A model generated the notes under the pieces. That model searched no databases. It was not told the origin of the DNA and was given only the letters and a program-made list of their open reading frames with translations. This document shows, piece by piece, positions 8,101 to 15,797 of a stretch of 27,115 nucleotides of DNA. The stretch's first letter is position 1. Every line of letters starts with the position of its first letter. A program made the position numbers and the translations under genes. Origin of the DNA: an uncultured bacterium (GTDB lineage: Bacteria > Bacillota > Clostridia > Christensenellales > QALW01); contig CAJMLN010000025.1 of the NCBI GenBank assembly GCA_905214315.1, positions 1-27,115 on the forward strand, read 5' to 3'.

Positions 8101-8719
8101 GTTTCTGACCGGCGTTGGTGGTGCGCAGCTCCTCGCGCAGTGCCTCCGCCTCGGCGTCCAGATCAATCTGCCGCAGCAGCTCGCGGATGGATTCGGCTCC
8201 CATACCGGCCCGGAAAGAACCGATACTGATTTCGCGGTCCATAATATCGCGATAGTCGGCGTCGGTAATTACATCCTTTACCTGATACTCGGTACTGCCC
8301 GGATCCAACACGATAAACGCCGCAAAATACAGCACGCGCTCCAGATCCTTGGGCGAAATATTCAGCAAAAGGCTCATCCGGCTGGGAATTCCCTTAAAAT
8401 ACCAGATATGCGATACGGGCGCGGCCAATTCAATATGGCCCATGCGCTCCCGGCGCACCTTGGCCCGCGTTACCTCAACGCCGCAGCGGTCGCACACCAG
8501 GCCCTTATATCGGGCGCCCTTCTTGTACTTGCCGCAGGCACATTCCCAGTCCTTTGTAGGGCCGAAGATCCTTTCGCAGTAAAGGCCGTCCCGCTCGGGC
8601 TTCAGCGTACGATAGTTGATAGTTTCCGGCTTTTTTACCTCGCCGTAGGACCATTCCCGTATTTTTTCGGCAGGCGCAAGACCTATTTGTATGGAATCAA
8701 AATTATTAAGCTCAAACAA
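5114..8719 (-). CDS. rpoC: RNA polymerase beta prime subunit (TTG start)
   Basis: This 1201-residue protein is the catalytic beta prime subunit. The N-terminal zinc site uses C60, C62, C76 and C79. The catalytic NADFDGDQM loop is at 451-459, with magnesium-binding D453, D455 and D457. The second zinc site uses C798, C884, C891 and C894. The trigger-loop/bridge-helix region follows the usual order (QSIGEPGTQLTMRTFHTGG near 920). Length is typical for Bacillota. The start is TTG at 8719, with AGAGGAAG about 8 nt upstream; translation from it gives the normal family N-terminus (FELNNFDSIQIGLAPAEKI). An ATG a few bases upstream is out of frame and soon closes. It follows rpoB by 54 nt and ends at a strong terminator. 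Confidence 0.98.
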   Translation of the reverse strand: MFELNNFDSIQIGLAPAEKIREWSYGEVKKPETINYRTLKPERDGLYCERIFGPTKDWECACGKYKKGARYKGLVCDRCGVEVTRAKVRRERMGHIELAAPVSHIWYFKGIPSRMSLLLNISPKDLERVLYFAAFIVLDPGSTEYQVKDVITDADYRDIMDREISIGSFRAGMGAESIRELLRQIDLDAEAEALREELRTTNAGQKRVKAVKRLDVIEAFRKSGNKPEWMIMDVIPVIPPEIRPMVQLDGGRFATSDLNDLYRRVLNRNNRLKKLLELGAPDIIVRNEKRMLQESVDALIDNGRRGRPVTGPGNRPLKSLSDMLRGKQGRFRQNLLGKRVDYSGRSVIVVGPELKMHQCGLPKEMAIELFKPFVMKRLVEKNYAQNIRGAKRLIERGNGEVWDVLEEVIQGHPVLLNRAPTLHRLGIQAFEPVLVDGRAIKLHPLVCTAFNADFDGDQMPCHVPLSVEAQAEARFLMLAANNILKPADGRPVVVPTQDMIIGSYYLTIVNDEKPMLDRTFSSPDEAVLAYEMGELPLQSMTNVRVSRNIDGVERSKIIQTTVGKIIFNKAVPQDIGFVDRSDPEHAFDLEIGFLIDKKSLNKVVYQCYTVHGAAVTAEMLDQIKAQGFEYATKGAITVGVKDAVIPKAKKEILEKAEKHVDEINELFRRGFFAEEERYKAVIETWKEAKDDVTAELLKGLGKFNPINMMSTSGARGNKSQITQLAGMRGLMADPSGRTIEIPVKANFREGLTIIDFFMSSHGTRKGLADTALRTADSGYLTRRLVDVCQDVIIRQEDCHALPSSINTPNGVYVEDIIHEGTIIETVAERIKNRTLAEDILDDAGNVVYTDGTLVNDRIAEHITAPKEKGGLGRTRVMIRSIFTCRCETGVCAKCYGADLSNNKEVAIGEVVGIIAAQSIGEPGTQLTMRTFHTGGVAGTDITQGLPRVEEIFEARKPKGLAILSDIAGKVELSSLKSKNTITIVASDGEEKTYPLPYNAHLAVEEGQMVEVGQELTKGSINPHDMLRIKGVVPLQNYMLKEVQTVYKIQGVDIADKHIELIVRQMLRKVRIEDAGDTDLLPGDVVDIFRVENVNEQVRLAGGIPATSRRILLGITKAALATDSFLSAASFQETTRVLTEAAIKGKIDPLLGLKESVIIGKLIPAGTGVRKYKEIDIEVLRKQAENEPETDELPEEPEAQEA

Positions 8720-8773
8720 GGATTCATCTTCCTCTCATCAAATTGTCCGCATAAAGCGCACCGGTTGTGCTGA

Positions 8774-11700
8774 TTATTCATCAGCCTCGTCGTCATCCTC
8801 TTCGTCGTCATCCTCTTCATCATCAAAATCGAAAGCATCGTCAAAATCGCTTTCAAAGGCATCGTCATCAAGGGAATGATCGTCATCTTTTAAGAGATCC
8901 TCTTCGTCGTCTTCAATACCGTCAAGGATGTCCAGGCCCTCGTCGTCATCAAGCTCATCCAGTTCAAGAGAATCCTCATCATCATCTTCGTCCTCCTCAT
9001 CATCAAAGCCGAGCATGGAGAAGAGATCGCCCACCGGAGCATCCTTTTCTTTCTCCGCAGCATATTCTACAACGTCACGATCGTCATCCAGAAGCTCCAT
9101 CATTTCCACTTCCTTGTGCTCCTCGGTCAGGATCTTGACATCCAGCGCCAGGGACCGCAGCTCTTCCAGCAAAACTTTAAAGGATTCCGGAATTCCCGGT
9201 TCAGGAACATTTTCTCCCTTTACAATGGCCTCGTACGCCTTTACCCGGCCTACAACGTCGTCGGATTTGATGGTAAGAATTTCCTGAAGGGTATGCGCCG
9301 CGCCGTAGGCCTCCAGCGCCCAAACCTCCATTTCGCCAAAACGCTGGCCGCCGAACTGGGCCTTTCCGCCCAAAGGCTGCTGCGTAACCAGCGAATAGGG
9401 GCCGGTAGAACGGGCATGGATCTTATCATCAACCATATGGATCAGCTTAATCATATACATACAGCCCACGGTAACCGGGTTATCAAAGGGCTCGCCGGTT
9501 CGTCCGTCGTAGAGGATTGTCTTGCCGGTAAACACACTTTCGGCGTAATCACTCAGCTCCTGCTCGGCGGTATCCGACTTTTTATTTTTGACCACATCCA
9601 ATCCGAACAGGGGCGCCATATCTCCCAAAAGCTTTGCCGCGGCAATAAAATACTGATCTGCCAATTCGATCATCCGTTTGCAGAGACCCTCTTTATCCGT
9701 TTCCTGCCGGTCATATGCTAAGAGATTCAGCTCTTCAAATTTCTTATCATAGGCTTCCACATCAATCTTTTCACCGTTATACACAGGCTTTTCCGAGCCC
9801 CTGAGCTTTGCCGCCATTTCCAGCAGCTGCCCGGCCGTATGTCCCAGCGCGCCGTCAACCACCGGAATATCCGCTTTAGAGCGCAGCCTTACCGCATAGG
9901 TAAGCAGGGTATCGATCTTTTCCAGGAATTTAGAGGCTAGGGAAAGCTTTTCTATCTCGCTTTCATGGGCGCCGTCAAACACAGGCGTAGCAATCTTAAT
10001 ACCAAGTTTTTTGGCCGCAATGCCCAAATGTACCTCCAGAACCTGCCCTACGTTCATTCGGGAGGGAACGCCCAGAGGGTTCAGGCAGATCTGCAACGGC
10101 GTGCCGTCGGGCATAAACGGCATATCCTCCTCCGGCAGTACGCGGGAAATAACACCCTTGTTGCCGTGGCGGCCGGCCATCTTATCGCCGGCGTGCACCT
10201 TACGCTTCTGCGCCAGGTATACGCGCACCATTTTATTCACGCCCGGAGAAAGCTCATCCTTGTTTTCCCGGGTAAACGTCTTAATATCCACAACCACGCC
10301 GCCCTCACCGTGGGGAACACGCAGCGAGGTATCGCGCACCTCTTTGGCATTATTGCTGAAAATTGCGTGCAGGAGACGTTCTTCGGCAGTAACGTCGGTT
10401 TCGCCCTTAGGGGTAACCTTTCCCACCAAAATATCCCCCGAATGCACCTCCGCACCGATGCGGATCACGCCGTCTTCATCCAGATTGCGGCGCATATCCT
10501 CGCCCACATTGGGAATATCCGGCGTAATTTCCTCGGCACCCAGCTTAGTATCGCGCGCCTCGCACTCATATTCTTCAATATGGATCGTGGTAAAAATATC
10601 ATCTCTTGCCAGACGCTCGCTGATCAGCATAGCGTCCTCATAGTTATAGCCGTTCCAGGGCATAAAGCCAATCAAAATATTGCGCCCCAGTGAAAGCTCG
10701 CCCTGTGCGGTGCTGGGACCGTCGGCCAGCGTGGTCTTATATTCCACACGGTCGCCCTTCTTTACGATGGGAATCTGATTGATGCAGGTTCCCTGGTTGG
10801 AGCGGCGGTATTTCAGCAGTTCATAGGTCACGGTTTCACCGTCGTCATGCTTTACGACGATCTTATTGGCGTCAACATATTCCACAATGCCTGGTCCCTT
10901 GGAGAGCACCGAAACACCGCTGTCCCGGGCCGCCTTATATTCGATGCCCGTACCGACAATCGGCGCCTCCGTCCGCAGAAGCGGCACCGCCTGGCGCTGC
11001 ATGTTCGCGCCCATCAGAGCACGGGAAGCGTCATCGTTCTCCAGGAACGGAATCATCGCCGTAGCCACCGAAACCACCTGCTTGGGAGAAACATCAATGT
11101 AGTCCACCTGGGAAATATCCACTCGCAGGAAATCCTCTTTATTTCTGGCCGAAACCACATTGTTTACAAAATGTCCGTCAGGCGTGATGGGCTCATTGGC
11201 CTGGGCAATGATATAGCGGTCCTCATCATCCGCGGCAAGATACACCACTTCATTCGTAACGATGCCTTTTTCCTTATCCACCCTGCGGTAAGGCGATTCC
11301 ATAAAGCCATAGTCGTTAATCCGCGCATAGGTAGCCAGCGAACCAATCAGGCCGATGTTCTTTCCCTCCGGCGTCTCAATGGGGCACATACGGCCGTAAT
11401 GAGAATGGTGAACGTCACGCACCTCAAAAGAGGGACGGTCACGGTTCAGGCCGCCCGGACCCAATGCCGAAAGGCGGCGCTTATGCGTCAGTTCAGCCAG
11501 GGGGTTGTTCTGATCCATAAACTGAGAAAGCTGCGAGGAACCGAAAAATTCGCGGATCACCGCACTCACAGGCCGGATGTTAATCAGCGTAGCCGGGGAA
11601 ACATTGTCCAAACTTTGGCTGGTCATTCGCTCCCGAATCACCCGTTCCATTCTGGAAAGACCCACGCGCAGCTGATTCTGCAGCAGCTCGCCCACGCAGC

Positions 11701-13039
11701 GCACGCGGCGGTTGCCCAAATGGTCAATATCATCCACAGAGCCGTGGCCCTGGCAAAGAGCAATAATATAATTGATGCTGGCCACAATATCCGACATATA
11801 CAGATGCTCCGGCGAGAGCTCCTCTCTGTCGGCCACAAGACGCGCCTTGATCTGCTCTTCCGTGGAACACTCGGCCAGGATTTTCATCAGGGTATCATAG
11901 TGAACCATCTCTTTGATCCCCACTTCCTGAAGATCAAAATGCAGATAGGCTTTGGGATCTACAAAACCATTGGACATCACCCGAACGATGTTGGTTGTCT
12001 CCTCGCCCGCCTCATTTTTCAGCGTAACGGAAAGCAGCACCGCCATAACGCCGGCATTCTGAATTTCCTCAGCCTTTTCCCGGGAAATCAGCTCACCCTT
12101 TTTCGCCAAAAGCTCACCGTCGGGGGAAATAATATCCTCCGCGGTAATCTCCCCTTCGATTCTGGAGGCTAAAGCCAGCTTTTTGTTGAATTTATAGCGG
12201 CCTACACGGGCAAGATCATAATGGCGGCTTTCAAAAAAGCTGCTGTTGAGCTTGTCGCGCATGATCTTTTCTTCGGCATTTTCACCGGGGCGAATACGTT
12301 TATACATCTCGATCAAGCCGTCGATCTCCCGGGTAATACCGGCCTGATGATCATGCTCGATGGTGGCCTTGAGCACTTCGCTCTCTCCCAACAATTCGAT
12401 AAGCTGCTCGTCCGTGCCGTAGCCCAGGGCGCGCAGAAGCGCCGTAATGCTGACCTTACGGCTGCGGTCCACCTTTACGGAAAATACATTGGCATTATCA
12501 ATTTCAAACTCCATCCAGGCACCGCGGTTGGGAATCAGCGTTGCGGTATACTGGAATTTGCCCGCCTGCTTATCATCACTGAAATAGCACCCGGGCGAAC
12601 GCACCAGCTGGCTGGCGACAACGCGTTCAGCGCCGTTAATAATAAAAGTCCCGGTAGGCGTCATAAGGGGAAAATCACCCATAAACACATCCTGCTCAAG
12701 GATTTCCCGTACAGTACCGTCTTCATTTTTTAAGGTAAGGCGTACGCGTACACGCATGGGCGCGGCATAAGTAACATCTCTGTCCTTACATTCCTCAATG
12801 GAATATTTGGGCTTGTTTTCAAGATAGCAGTCCAAAAATTCCAGGCTCATGGCACCTGAAAAATCATCGATCGGCGAAAAATCCCTTACAATTGGGCCAA
12901 GCTCTTCCTTAATGAATTTTTCGTAGGACTTTTTTTGGATCTCGATCAGGTCGGGCATTTCCAGCGCCGCGTCGATTTCAGCAAATGACAGTCTGTCCTC
13001 TTTTGCGGTCTCCGCTGCGTTAAGCACCTTATGAAGCAT
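8774..13039 (-). CDS. rpoB: RNA polymerase beta subunit with long acidic C-terminal tail
   Basis: The 1421-residue product is the beta subunit of RNA polymerase. The rifampicin region (SSQLSQFMDQNNPLAELTHK) carries the usual susceptible residues. The ATG at 13039 has a GGGAGAG site and gives MLHKVLNAAETAKED; the frame is open 12 codons further, but without a better start. The conserved body ends near GIPESFKVLLEELRSLALDVKIL. After it come about 116 more residues (roughly 1306-1421, bases 9124-8777), and in the last 76 about two thirds are Asp or Glu, with short DLFSMLGF and DAFDFDD islands. Many Bacillota RpoB proteins end near the conserved body, so this is an unusual addition. The gene is not preceded by rplJ-rplL but by its own promoters. 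Confidence 0.98.
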   Translation of the reverse strand: MLHKVLNAAETAKEDRLSFAEIDAALEMPDLIEIQKKSYEKFIKEELGPIVRDFSPIDDFSGAMSLEFLDCYLENKPKYSIEECKDRDVTYAAPMRVRVRLTLKNEDGTVREILEQDVFMGDFPLMTPTGTFIINGAERVVASQLVRSPGCYFSDDKQAGKFQYTATLIPNRGAWMEFEIDNANVFSVKVDRSRKVSITALLRALGYGTDEQLIELLGESEVLKATIEHDHQAGITREIDGLIEMYKRIRPGENAEEKIMRDKLNSSFFESRHYDLARVGRYKFNKKLALASRIEGEITAEDIISPDGELLAKKGELISREKAEEIQNAGVMAVLLSVTLKNEAGEETTNIVRVMSNGFVDPKAYLHFDLQEVGIKEMVHYDTLMKILAECSTEEQIKARLVADREELSPEHLYMSDIVASINYIIALCQGHGSVDDIDHLGNRRVRCVGELLQNQLRVGLSRMERVIRERMTSQSLDNVSPATLINIRPVSAVIREFFGSSQLSQFMDQNNPLAELTHKRRLSALGPGGLNRDRPSFEVRDVHHSHYGRMCPIETPEGKNIGLIGSLATYARINDYGFMESPYRRVDKEKGIVTNEVVYLAADDEDRYIIAQANEPITPDGHFVNNVVSARNKEDFLRVDISQVDYIDVSPKQVVSVATAMIPFLENDDASRALMGANMQRQAVPLLRTEAPIVGTGIEYKAARDSGVSVLSKGPGIVEYVDANKIVVKHDDGETVTYELLKYRRSNQGTCINQIPIVKKGDRVEYKTTLADGPSTAQGELSLGRNILIGFMPWNGYNYEDAMLISERLARDDIFTTIHIEEYECEARDTKLGAEEITPDIPNVGEDMRRNLDEDGVIRIGAEVHSGDILVGKVTPKGETDVTAEERLLHAIFSNNAKEVRDTSLRVPHGEGGVVVDIKTFTRENKDELSPGVNKMVRVYLAQKRKVHAGDKMAGRHGNKGVISRVLPEEDMPFMPDGTPLQICLNPLGVPSRMNVGQVLEVHLGIAAKKLGIKIATPVFDGAHESEIEKLSLASKFLEKIDTLLTYAVRLRSKADIPVVDGALGHTAGQLLEMAAKLRGSEKPVYNGEKIDVEAYDKKFEELNLLAYDRQETDKEGLCKRMIELADQYFIAAAKLLGDMAPLFGLDVVKNKKSDTAEQELSDYAESVFTGKTILYDGRTGEPFDNPVTVGCMYMIKLIHMVDDKIHARSTGPYSLVTQQPLGGKAQFGGQRFGEMEVWALEAYGAAHTLQEILTIKSDDVVGRVKAYEAIVKGENVPEPGIPESFKVLLEELRSLALDVKILTEEHKEVEMMELLDDDRDVVEYAAEKEKDAPVGDLFSMLGFDDEEDEDDDEDSLELDELDDDEGLDILDGIEDDEEDLLKDDDHSLDDDAFESDFDDAFDFDDEEDDDEEDDDEADE

Positions 13040-13166
13040 ACTTTCACTCTCCCATAGTTTAAAATGTGTGTACATCCGGTAACGTGCGCAAACGGAGAAA
13101 AAACCAGCGTTTTTCTGTTTTTTGGGCGCAAAATCCCTTACCCGAACCGTACGGTGCGCAATTTAC

Positions 13167-13195
13167 CCCATAATATATTGTGATACAGTAGTCAA
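13167..13195 (-). promoter_or_regulatory. Second candidate promoter of rpoB
   Basis: TTGACT (13195-13190), a 17-nt spacer and TATGGG (13172-13167) on the minus strand. Its -35 box overlaps the end of the -10 box of the promoter at 13195-13223, so the two would compete for polymerase. Confidence 0.4.
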
Positions 13196-13223
13196 GTTTA
13201 CCATAAGCCGGAAATCTTGTCAA
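13195..13223 (-). promoter_or_regulatory. Probable main promoter of rpoBC
   Basis: A perfect TTGACA (13223-13218), a 17-nt spacer and TAAACT (13200-13195) on the minus strand. It would give a leader of roughly 150 nt before the rpoB ATG. Confidence 0.65.
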
Positions 13224-13404
13224 CTGATAATCTCTGCTATGCATCCAATCAAATTTCTGCGTTTTTTGTGTTTTTTCACATTTTTTCAGAGGCGAAAACT
13301 ACCAGATTTTGTGTTTGCTTTGCTTTTTTTACCAAAAGAAATTCTATAACAATTTTTTATTTTTTCTTCCGGTAGCATAACGGCGTATCCTTCCCGGCAG
13401 TTTA

Positions 13405-13443
13405 TAAAGCAAAATGCCTGCCGCGGGCTCCTTGCTGCGGCAG
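13405..13443 (-). terminator. Probable terminator of the VanZ-family gene
   Basis: On the minus strand CTGCCGC (13443-13437) pairs with GCGGCAG (13424-13418), followed by GCATTTTGCTTT. It lies just after the VanZ stop. The T-tract is interrupted, so termination may be incomplete. Confidence 0.55.
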
Positions 13444-13451
13444 ACAAAAGA

Positions 13452-13958
13452 TCATTTCATAACAAACAGCAGCAGCGAGACAGCCGCCACCGGTATCATC
13501 ACGGCAAAGCTGGAAAAGGCGATCACGCTTTTTGTCCGCTCCCTGTTTTTAAAAAACAGCTTCAGCAAAAAATAGATGCCCGCACCGATCGCGCCGCCCA
13601 GGGTATTGGTAATCACATCTGTAACGTCCGCCGCGCCGATGGCAAATCCATACTGTGAAACCTCAAAAAATACGCTGAGAAGAAACGGCGCCAGAAAGAC
13701 CGCCCACTTTTTTTGAAAGAAATGAGCCGCATAAATTCCTGCGGGAATAAAAACAATCAGATTCCCAAAAATATCAAATGTATCAAAATTCCCCGTAAAC
13801 GCCTCATAAAACGGAATCCAGTTCACATTTCTGTAAAAATACCGTTCCGAAACAAACAGCTGCAGCGGCGAAACGTATTTGAATAAAATATTTTTAAAGA
13901 TAAAGCAAAGATAAAAGATAAAAACACTGTAAAATAGAATATTGACGATTTTTTTCAT
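13452..13958 (-). CDS. VanZ-family membrane protein
   Basis: This 168-residue protein has about four or five hydrophobic segments: N-terminal LFYSVFIFYLCFIF, then FGNLIVFIPAGIYAAHFF, FLAPFLLSVFFEVSQ, GGAIGAGIYFLL and the last near the C-terminus. The FDIFGNLIVFIPAG motif and the SVFFEVSQ...DVTDVITNTLGG segment are typical of VanZ-like proteins. VanZ gives low-level teicoplanin resistance in enterococci, but most chromosomal homologues have no proven role, so no resistance claim is made. The ATG at 13958 has GGGAGG 8 nt upstream; the longer open frame (to 14009) lacks this. It stands alone between the tfoX-like operon terminator and rpoB, where rplJ-rplL would often be found. Confidence 0.85.
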   Translation of the reverse strand: MKKIVNILFYSVFIFYLCFIFKNILFKYVSPLQLFVSERYFYRNVNWIPFYEAFTGNFDTFDIFGNLIVFIPAGIYAAHFFQKKWAVFLAPFLLSVFFEVSQYGFAIGAADVTDVITNTLGGAIGAGIYFLLKLFFKNRERTKSVIAFSSFAVMIPVAAVSLLLFVMK

Positions 13959-14080
13959 AATTTTTGCCTCCCTTGATTCTTTATTTGCAGGATAACGCGG
14001 AATCCTCAATTTTTTATCAATTTTTTGTAAAATGCAAAAACTTGAAATCCATCAAAAAATTTCTGCTGAAACGCCGATAC

Positions 14081-14109
14081 AAAAAAAGACGGCAATGCCG
14101 TCTTTTTTT
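14081..14109 (-). terminator. Terminator of the darA-holB-ricT operon
   Basis: A perfect 13-bp stem (AAAAAAAGACGGC/GCCGTCTTTTTTT) with an AAT loop. The A-tract of the minus-strand hairpin overlaps the stop codon of the TfoX-like gene. A T7 tract is present on either strand, so it could terminate in both directions. Confidence 0.92.
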
Positions 14110-14440
14110 AAACTGACTTACGCGCTTTATTGTTCGCTTTTGGCAGCGGCAATTCCACATCCATTTCCTGAAACAGACGAAGCAGAAACTCACGGTTCTC
14201 CACCTCTTCTACCAACAGCATTTCTTTCGCCCCCTCATACGGTGCCTCCATAGGTGCCCCCGGCAGCAGTGCCTTCGCGGCAGCCACCGGCTTGACCAAC
14301 AGCCTCTCATCGCAGAGATAAGCTGCAATTTTTCCATGGTAATAAAGAATATATTCGCCCATCATGCTCCGATATGAGACGCCCTCCAGCCCGGAGAGCT
14401 GATCCAGCACAAACCAGAGAAATTCTTTTGAAGCAGCCAC
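14108..14440 (-). CDS. TfoX/Sxy N-terminal domain protein
   Basis: The 110-residue protein (AASKEFLWFVLDQLSG, then VSYRSMMGEYILYYHGKIAAYLCDERLLVKP) matches the TfoX N-terminal domain alone, without the C-terminal helix-hairpin domain. In Haemophilus and Vibrio full-length TfoX/Sxy activates competence genes with CRP. Single-domain relatives in Bacillota are uncharacterised. The start is GTG at 14440, with a GAGGA site inside the end of the cyclophilin gene and only 2 nt between the upstream stop and the GTG, so translation is probably coupled. It is the last gene of the operon: its stop codon is part of the terminator stem. Confidence 0.85.
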   Translation of the reverse strand: MAASKEFLWFVLDQLSGLEGVSYRSMMGEYILYYHGKIAAYLCDERLLVKPVAAAKALLPGAPMEAPYEGAKEMLLVEEVENREFLLRLFQEMDVELPLPKANNKARKSV

Positions 14441-14442
14441 CG

Positions 14443-14919
14443 TTATTCCTCAACCGTAACCTTTTTGATCACCTGATCCTCCAGAGGCTTATCAGCATAG
14501 CCGCAGGGCGTCTGCGCAATCTCATCCAGCGTGTCAAAGCCCTCCGTCATCCGGCCGAAGGCCGCGTACTGCCCGTCAAGATGCGGCGCATCAGCGTGCA
14601 TGATAAAGAACTGCGAACCGGCCGAATCCGGATCCATGGCCCGGGCCATGGAGATTACGCCGCGGACATGTTTGATGGGATTTTCCACCCCATTGGCCTT
14701 AAATTCGCCTTTAATGCAGTAGCCCGGCCCGCCGGTACCGGTGCCGGTGGGATCACCCCCCTGAATCATAAAGCCTGCAATTACCCGGTGAAAGATCACA
14801 TCCTCATAAAAATCCTGCCGGGCAAGCTTTACAAAATTTTTCACCGTGAGCGGCGCCGCCTGTTCATCCAGCTCAAACACCATTTTTTTGCCGTTTTTCA
14901 TTTCTATTATTGCTTTCAT
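14443..14919 (-). CDS. Cyclophilin-type peptidyl-prolyl cis-trans isomerase
   Basis: This 158-residue single-domain cyclophilin contains FHRVIAGFMIQGGDP (catalytic Arg, Phe and Gln), SAGSQFFIMHADAPHLDG and YAAFGRMTEGFD in the expected order. It catalyses proline isomerisation during protein folding. There is no signal peptide, so it is cytosolic. The ATG at 14919 follows the ricT stop by a few nt, and its GGAGG site lies within the last ricT codons. The downstream TfoX-like gene starts 2 nt after its stop. Confidence 0.95.
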   Translation of the reverse strand: MKAIIEMKNGKKMVFELDEQAAPLTVKNFVKLARQDFYEDVIFHRVIAGFMIQGGDPTGTGTGGPGYCIKGEFKANGVENPIKHVRGVISMARAMDPDSAGSQFFIMHADAPHLDGQYAAFGRMTEGFDTLDEIAQTPCGYADKPLEDQVIKKVTVEE

Positions 14920-14921
14920 TT

Positions 14922-15797
14922 TCAGTCTTCCTCCAGTTTTTTCATATCTTCAGGCTCACGTTCTTCTTTGTTTCCGCCCTTTTTAGGTACCTTCAGTACC
15001 TTAACCTCAGTATAGGGATATTCCCGCAGCTCAATCTGATCTCCGATATGCACCATAACCTTTACCTTCTCGGTCAGCACATTGACCTCCTGAATCCGTC
15101 CCTGCCCGTCGGCCGTACGAACTTCGGCATTAACCGGAGGCATCTTTTTGTGGGCCTGCTCATAATAGCTTTGTTCATATTTCAGGCAACACATCAGCCT
15201 GCCGCAAAGTCCGCTGATTTTTGTAGGATTCAGCGAAAGTCCCTGCTCCTTGGCCATTTTAATCGATACCGGCTGAAAGCCGCCCAAAAACCGGCTGCAG
15301 CAGCAGGGCTGGCCGCAGGGGCCCAGGCCTCCCAGCATCTTTGTTTCATCGCGCACGCCCACCTGGCGCAGCTCAATCCGCGTGTGAAAGGTAGAGGCCA
15401 GCTCTTTGACCAGCTCACGGAAATCCACGCGGCCGTCAGAAGTAAAATAAAATACAGCTTTAGAGCAGTCGAATGTATATTCTACACGGATAAATTTCAT
15501 ATCCAGCTTATAGCCTTCCGCTTTTTTATCCGCAATGCCAAGGGCCCGTTTCTCTTTCGCACGGTTTTCCTCCAGCTTTTTCTTGTCCGCCGGAGTAGCC
15601 ACGCGGATAATCTTCTTCAGCGGCGCCACAATCTGCTCCGGCGGCACGTCTTTGGTGCCTATTGTAACATTGCCGTACTCCACGCCCTGCGCCGTTTCCA
15701 CAATAACGCCCTCTCCGGCCTCTATCTGCATTCCGCAGGGATCAAAATAATAGGTTTTCCCTGTATTTCTAAACCGTACACCGATCACCTTTTCCAT
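14922..15797 (-). CDS. ricT: PSP1-domain protein RicT (YaaT-like)
   Basis: The 291-residue protein has the PSP1 domain with its cysteine cluster: C161, C165, C166 and C167 in GPCGQPCCCSRF, and C198, C203 and C204 in LCGRLMCCLKYE. In B. subtilis RicT with RicA and RicF forms an Fe-S complex that supports RNase Y-dependent mRNA maturation and developmental phosphorelay. The C-terminus is rich in Lys and Glu. The ATG at 15797 lies 13 nt inside the 3' end of holB, showing translational coupling. Order darA-holB-ricT matches Bacillus apart from missing tmk and yaaR. RicA and RicF are not encoded here. Confidence 0.93.
   Translation of the reverse strand: MEKVIGVRFRNTGKTYYFDPCGMQIEAGEGVIVETAQGVEYGNVTIGTKDVPPEQIVAPLKKIIRVATPADKKKLEENRAKEKRALGIADKKAEGYKLDMKFIRVEYTFDCSKAVFYFTSDGRVDFRELVKELASTFHTRIELRQVGVRDETKMLGGLGPCGQPCCCSRFLGGFQPVSIKMAKEQGLSLNPTKISGLCGRLMCCLKYEQSYYEQAHKKMPPVNAEVRTADGQGRIQEVNVLTEKVKVMVHIGDQIELREYPYTEVKVLKVPKKGGNKEEREPEDMKKLEED

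Larger units (their letters stand above)
13040..13451. other. 412-bp gene-free stretch holding the rpoB leader
   Basis: This gap contains two overlapping minus-strand promoters (13223-13167), a roughly 130-nt rpoB leader and the VanZ terminator near 13418-13443. In the leader, AAAAAC/GTTTTT around GCTG could form a short hairpin at about 13094-13112, but it is too weak to call an attenuator. The part at 13260-13400 is T-rich on the plus strand. I see no convincing gene there: the only small frames lack ribosome binding sites. Confidence 0.6.

Noticed and set aside
8777..9004. GAT/GAA-rich repetitive DNA that looks like a simple repeat or microsatellite
   Set aside because: It is the coding sequence of the acidic RpoB tail, in frame to the stop, with irregular units.
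10847..12172. 441-codon plus-strand frame
   Set aside because: Shadow of rpoB, with the typical His/Arg-rich translation of antisense frames.
13270..13360. 29-codon minus-strand frame in the rpoB upstream gap (MLPEEKIKNC...)
   Set aside because: No ribosome binding site and no recognisable pattern.
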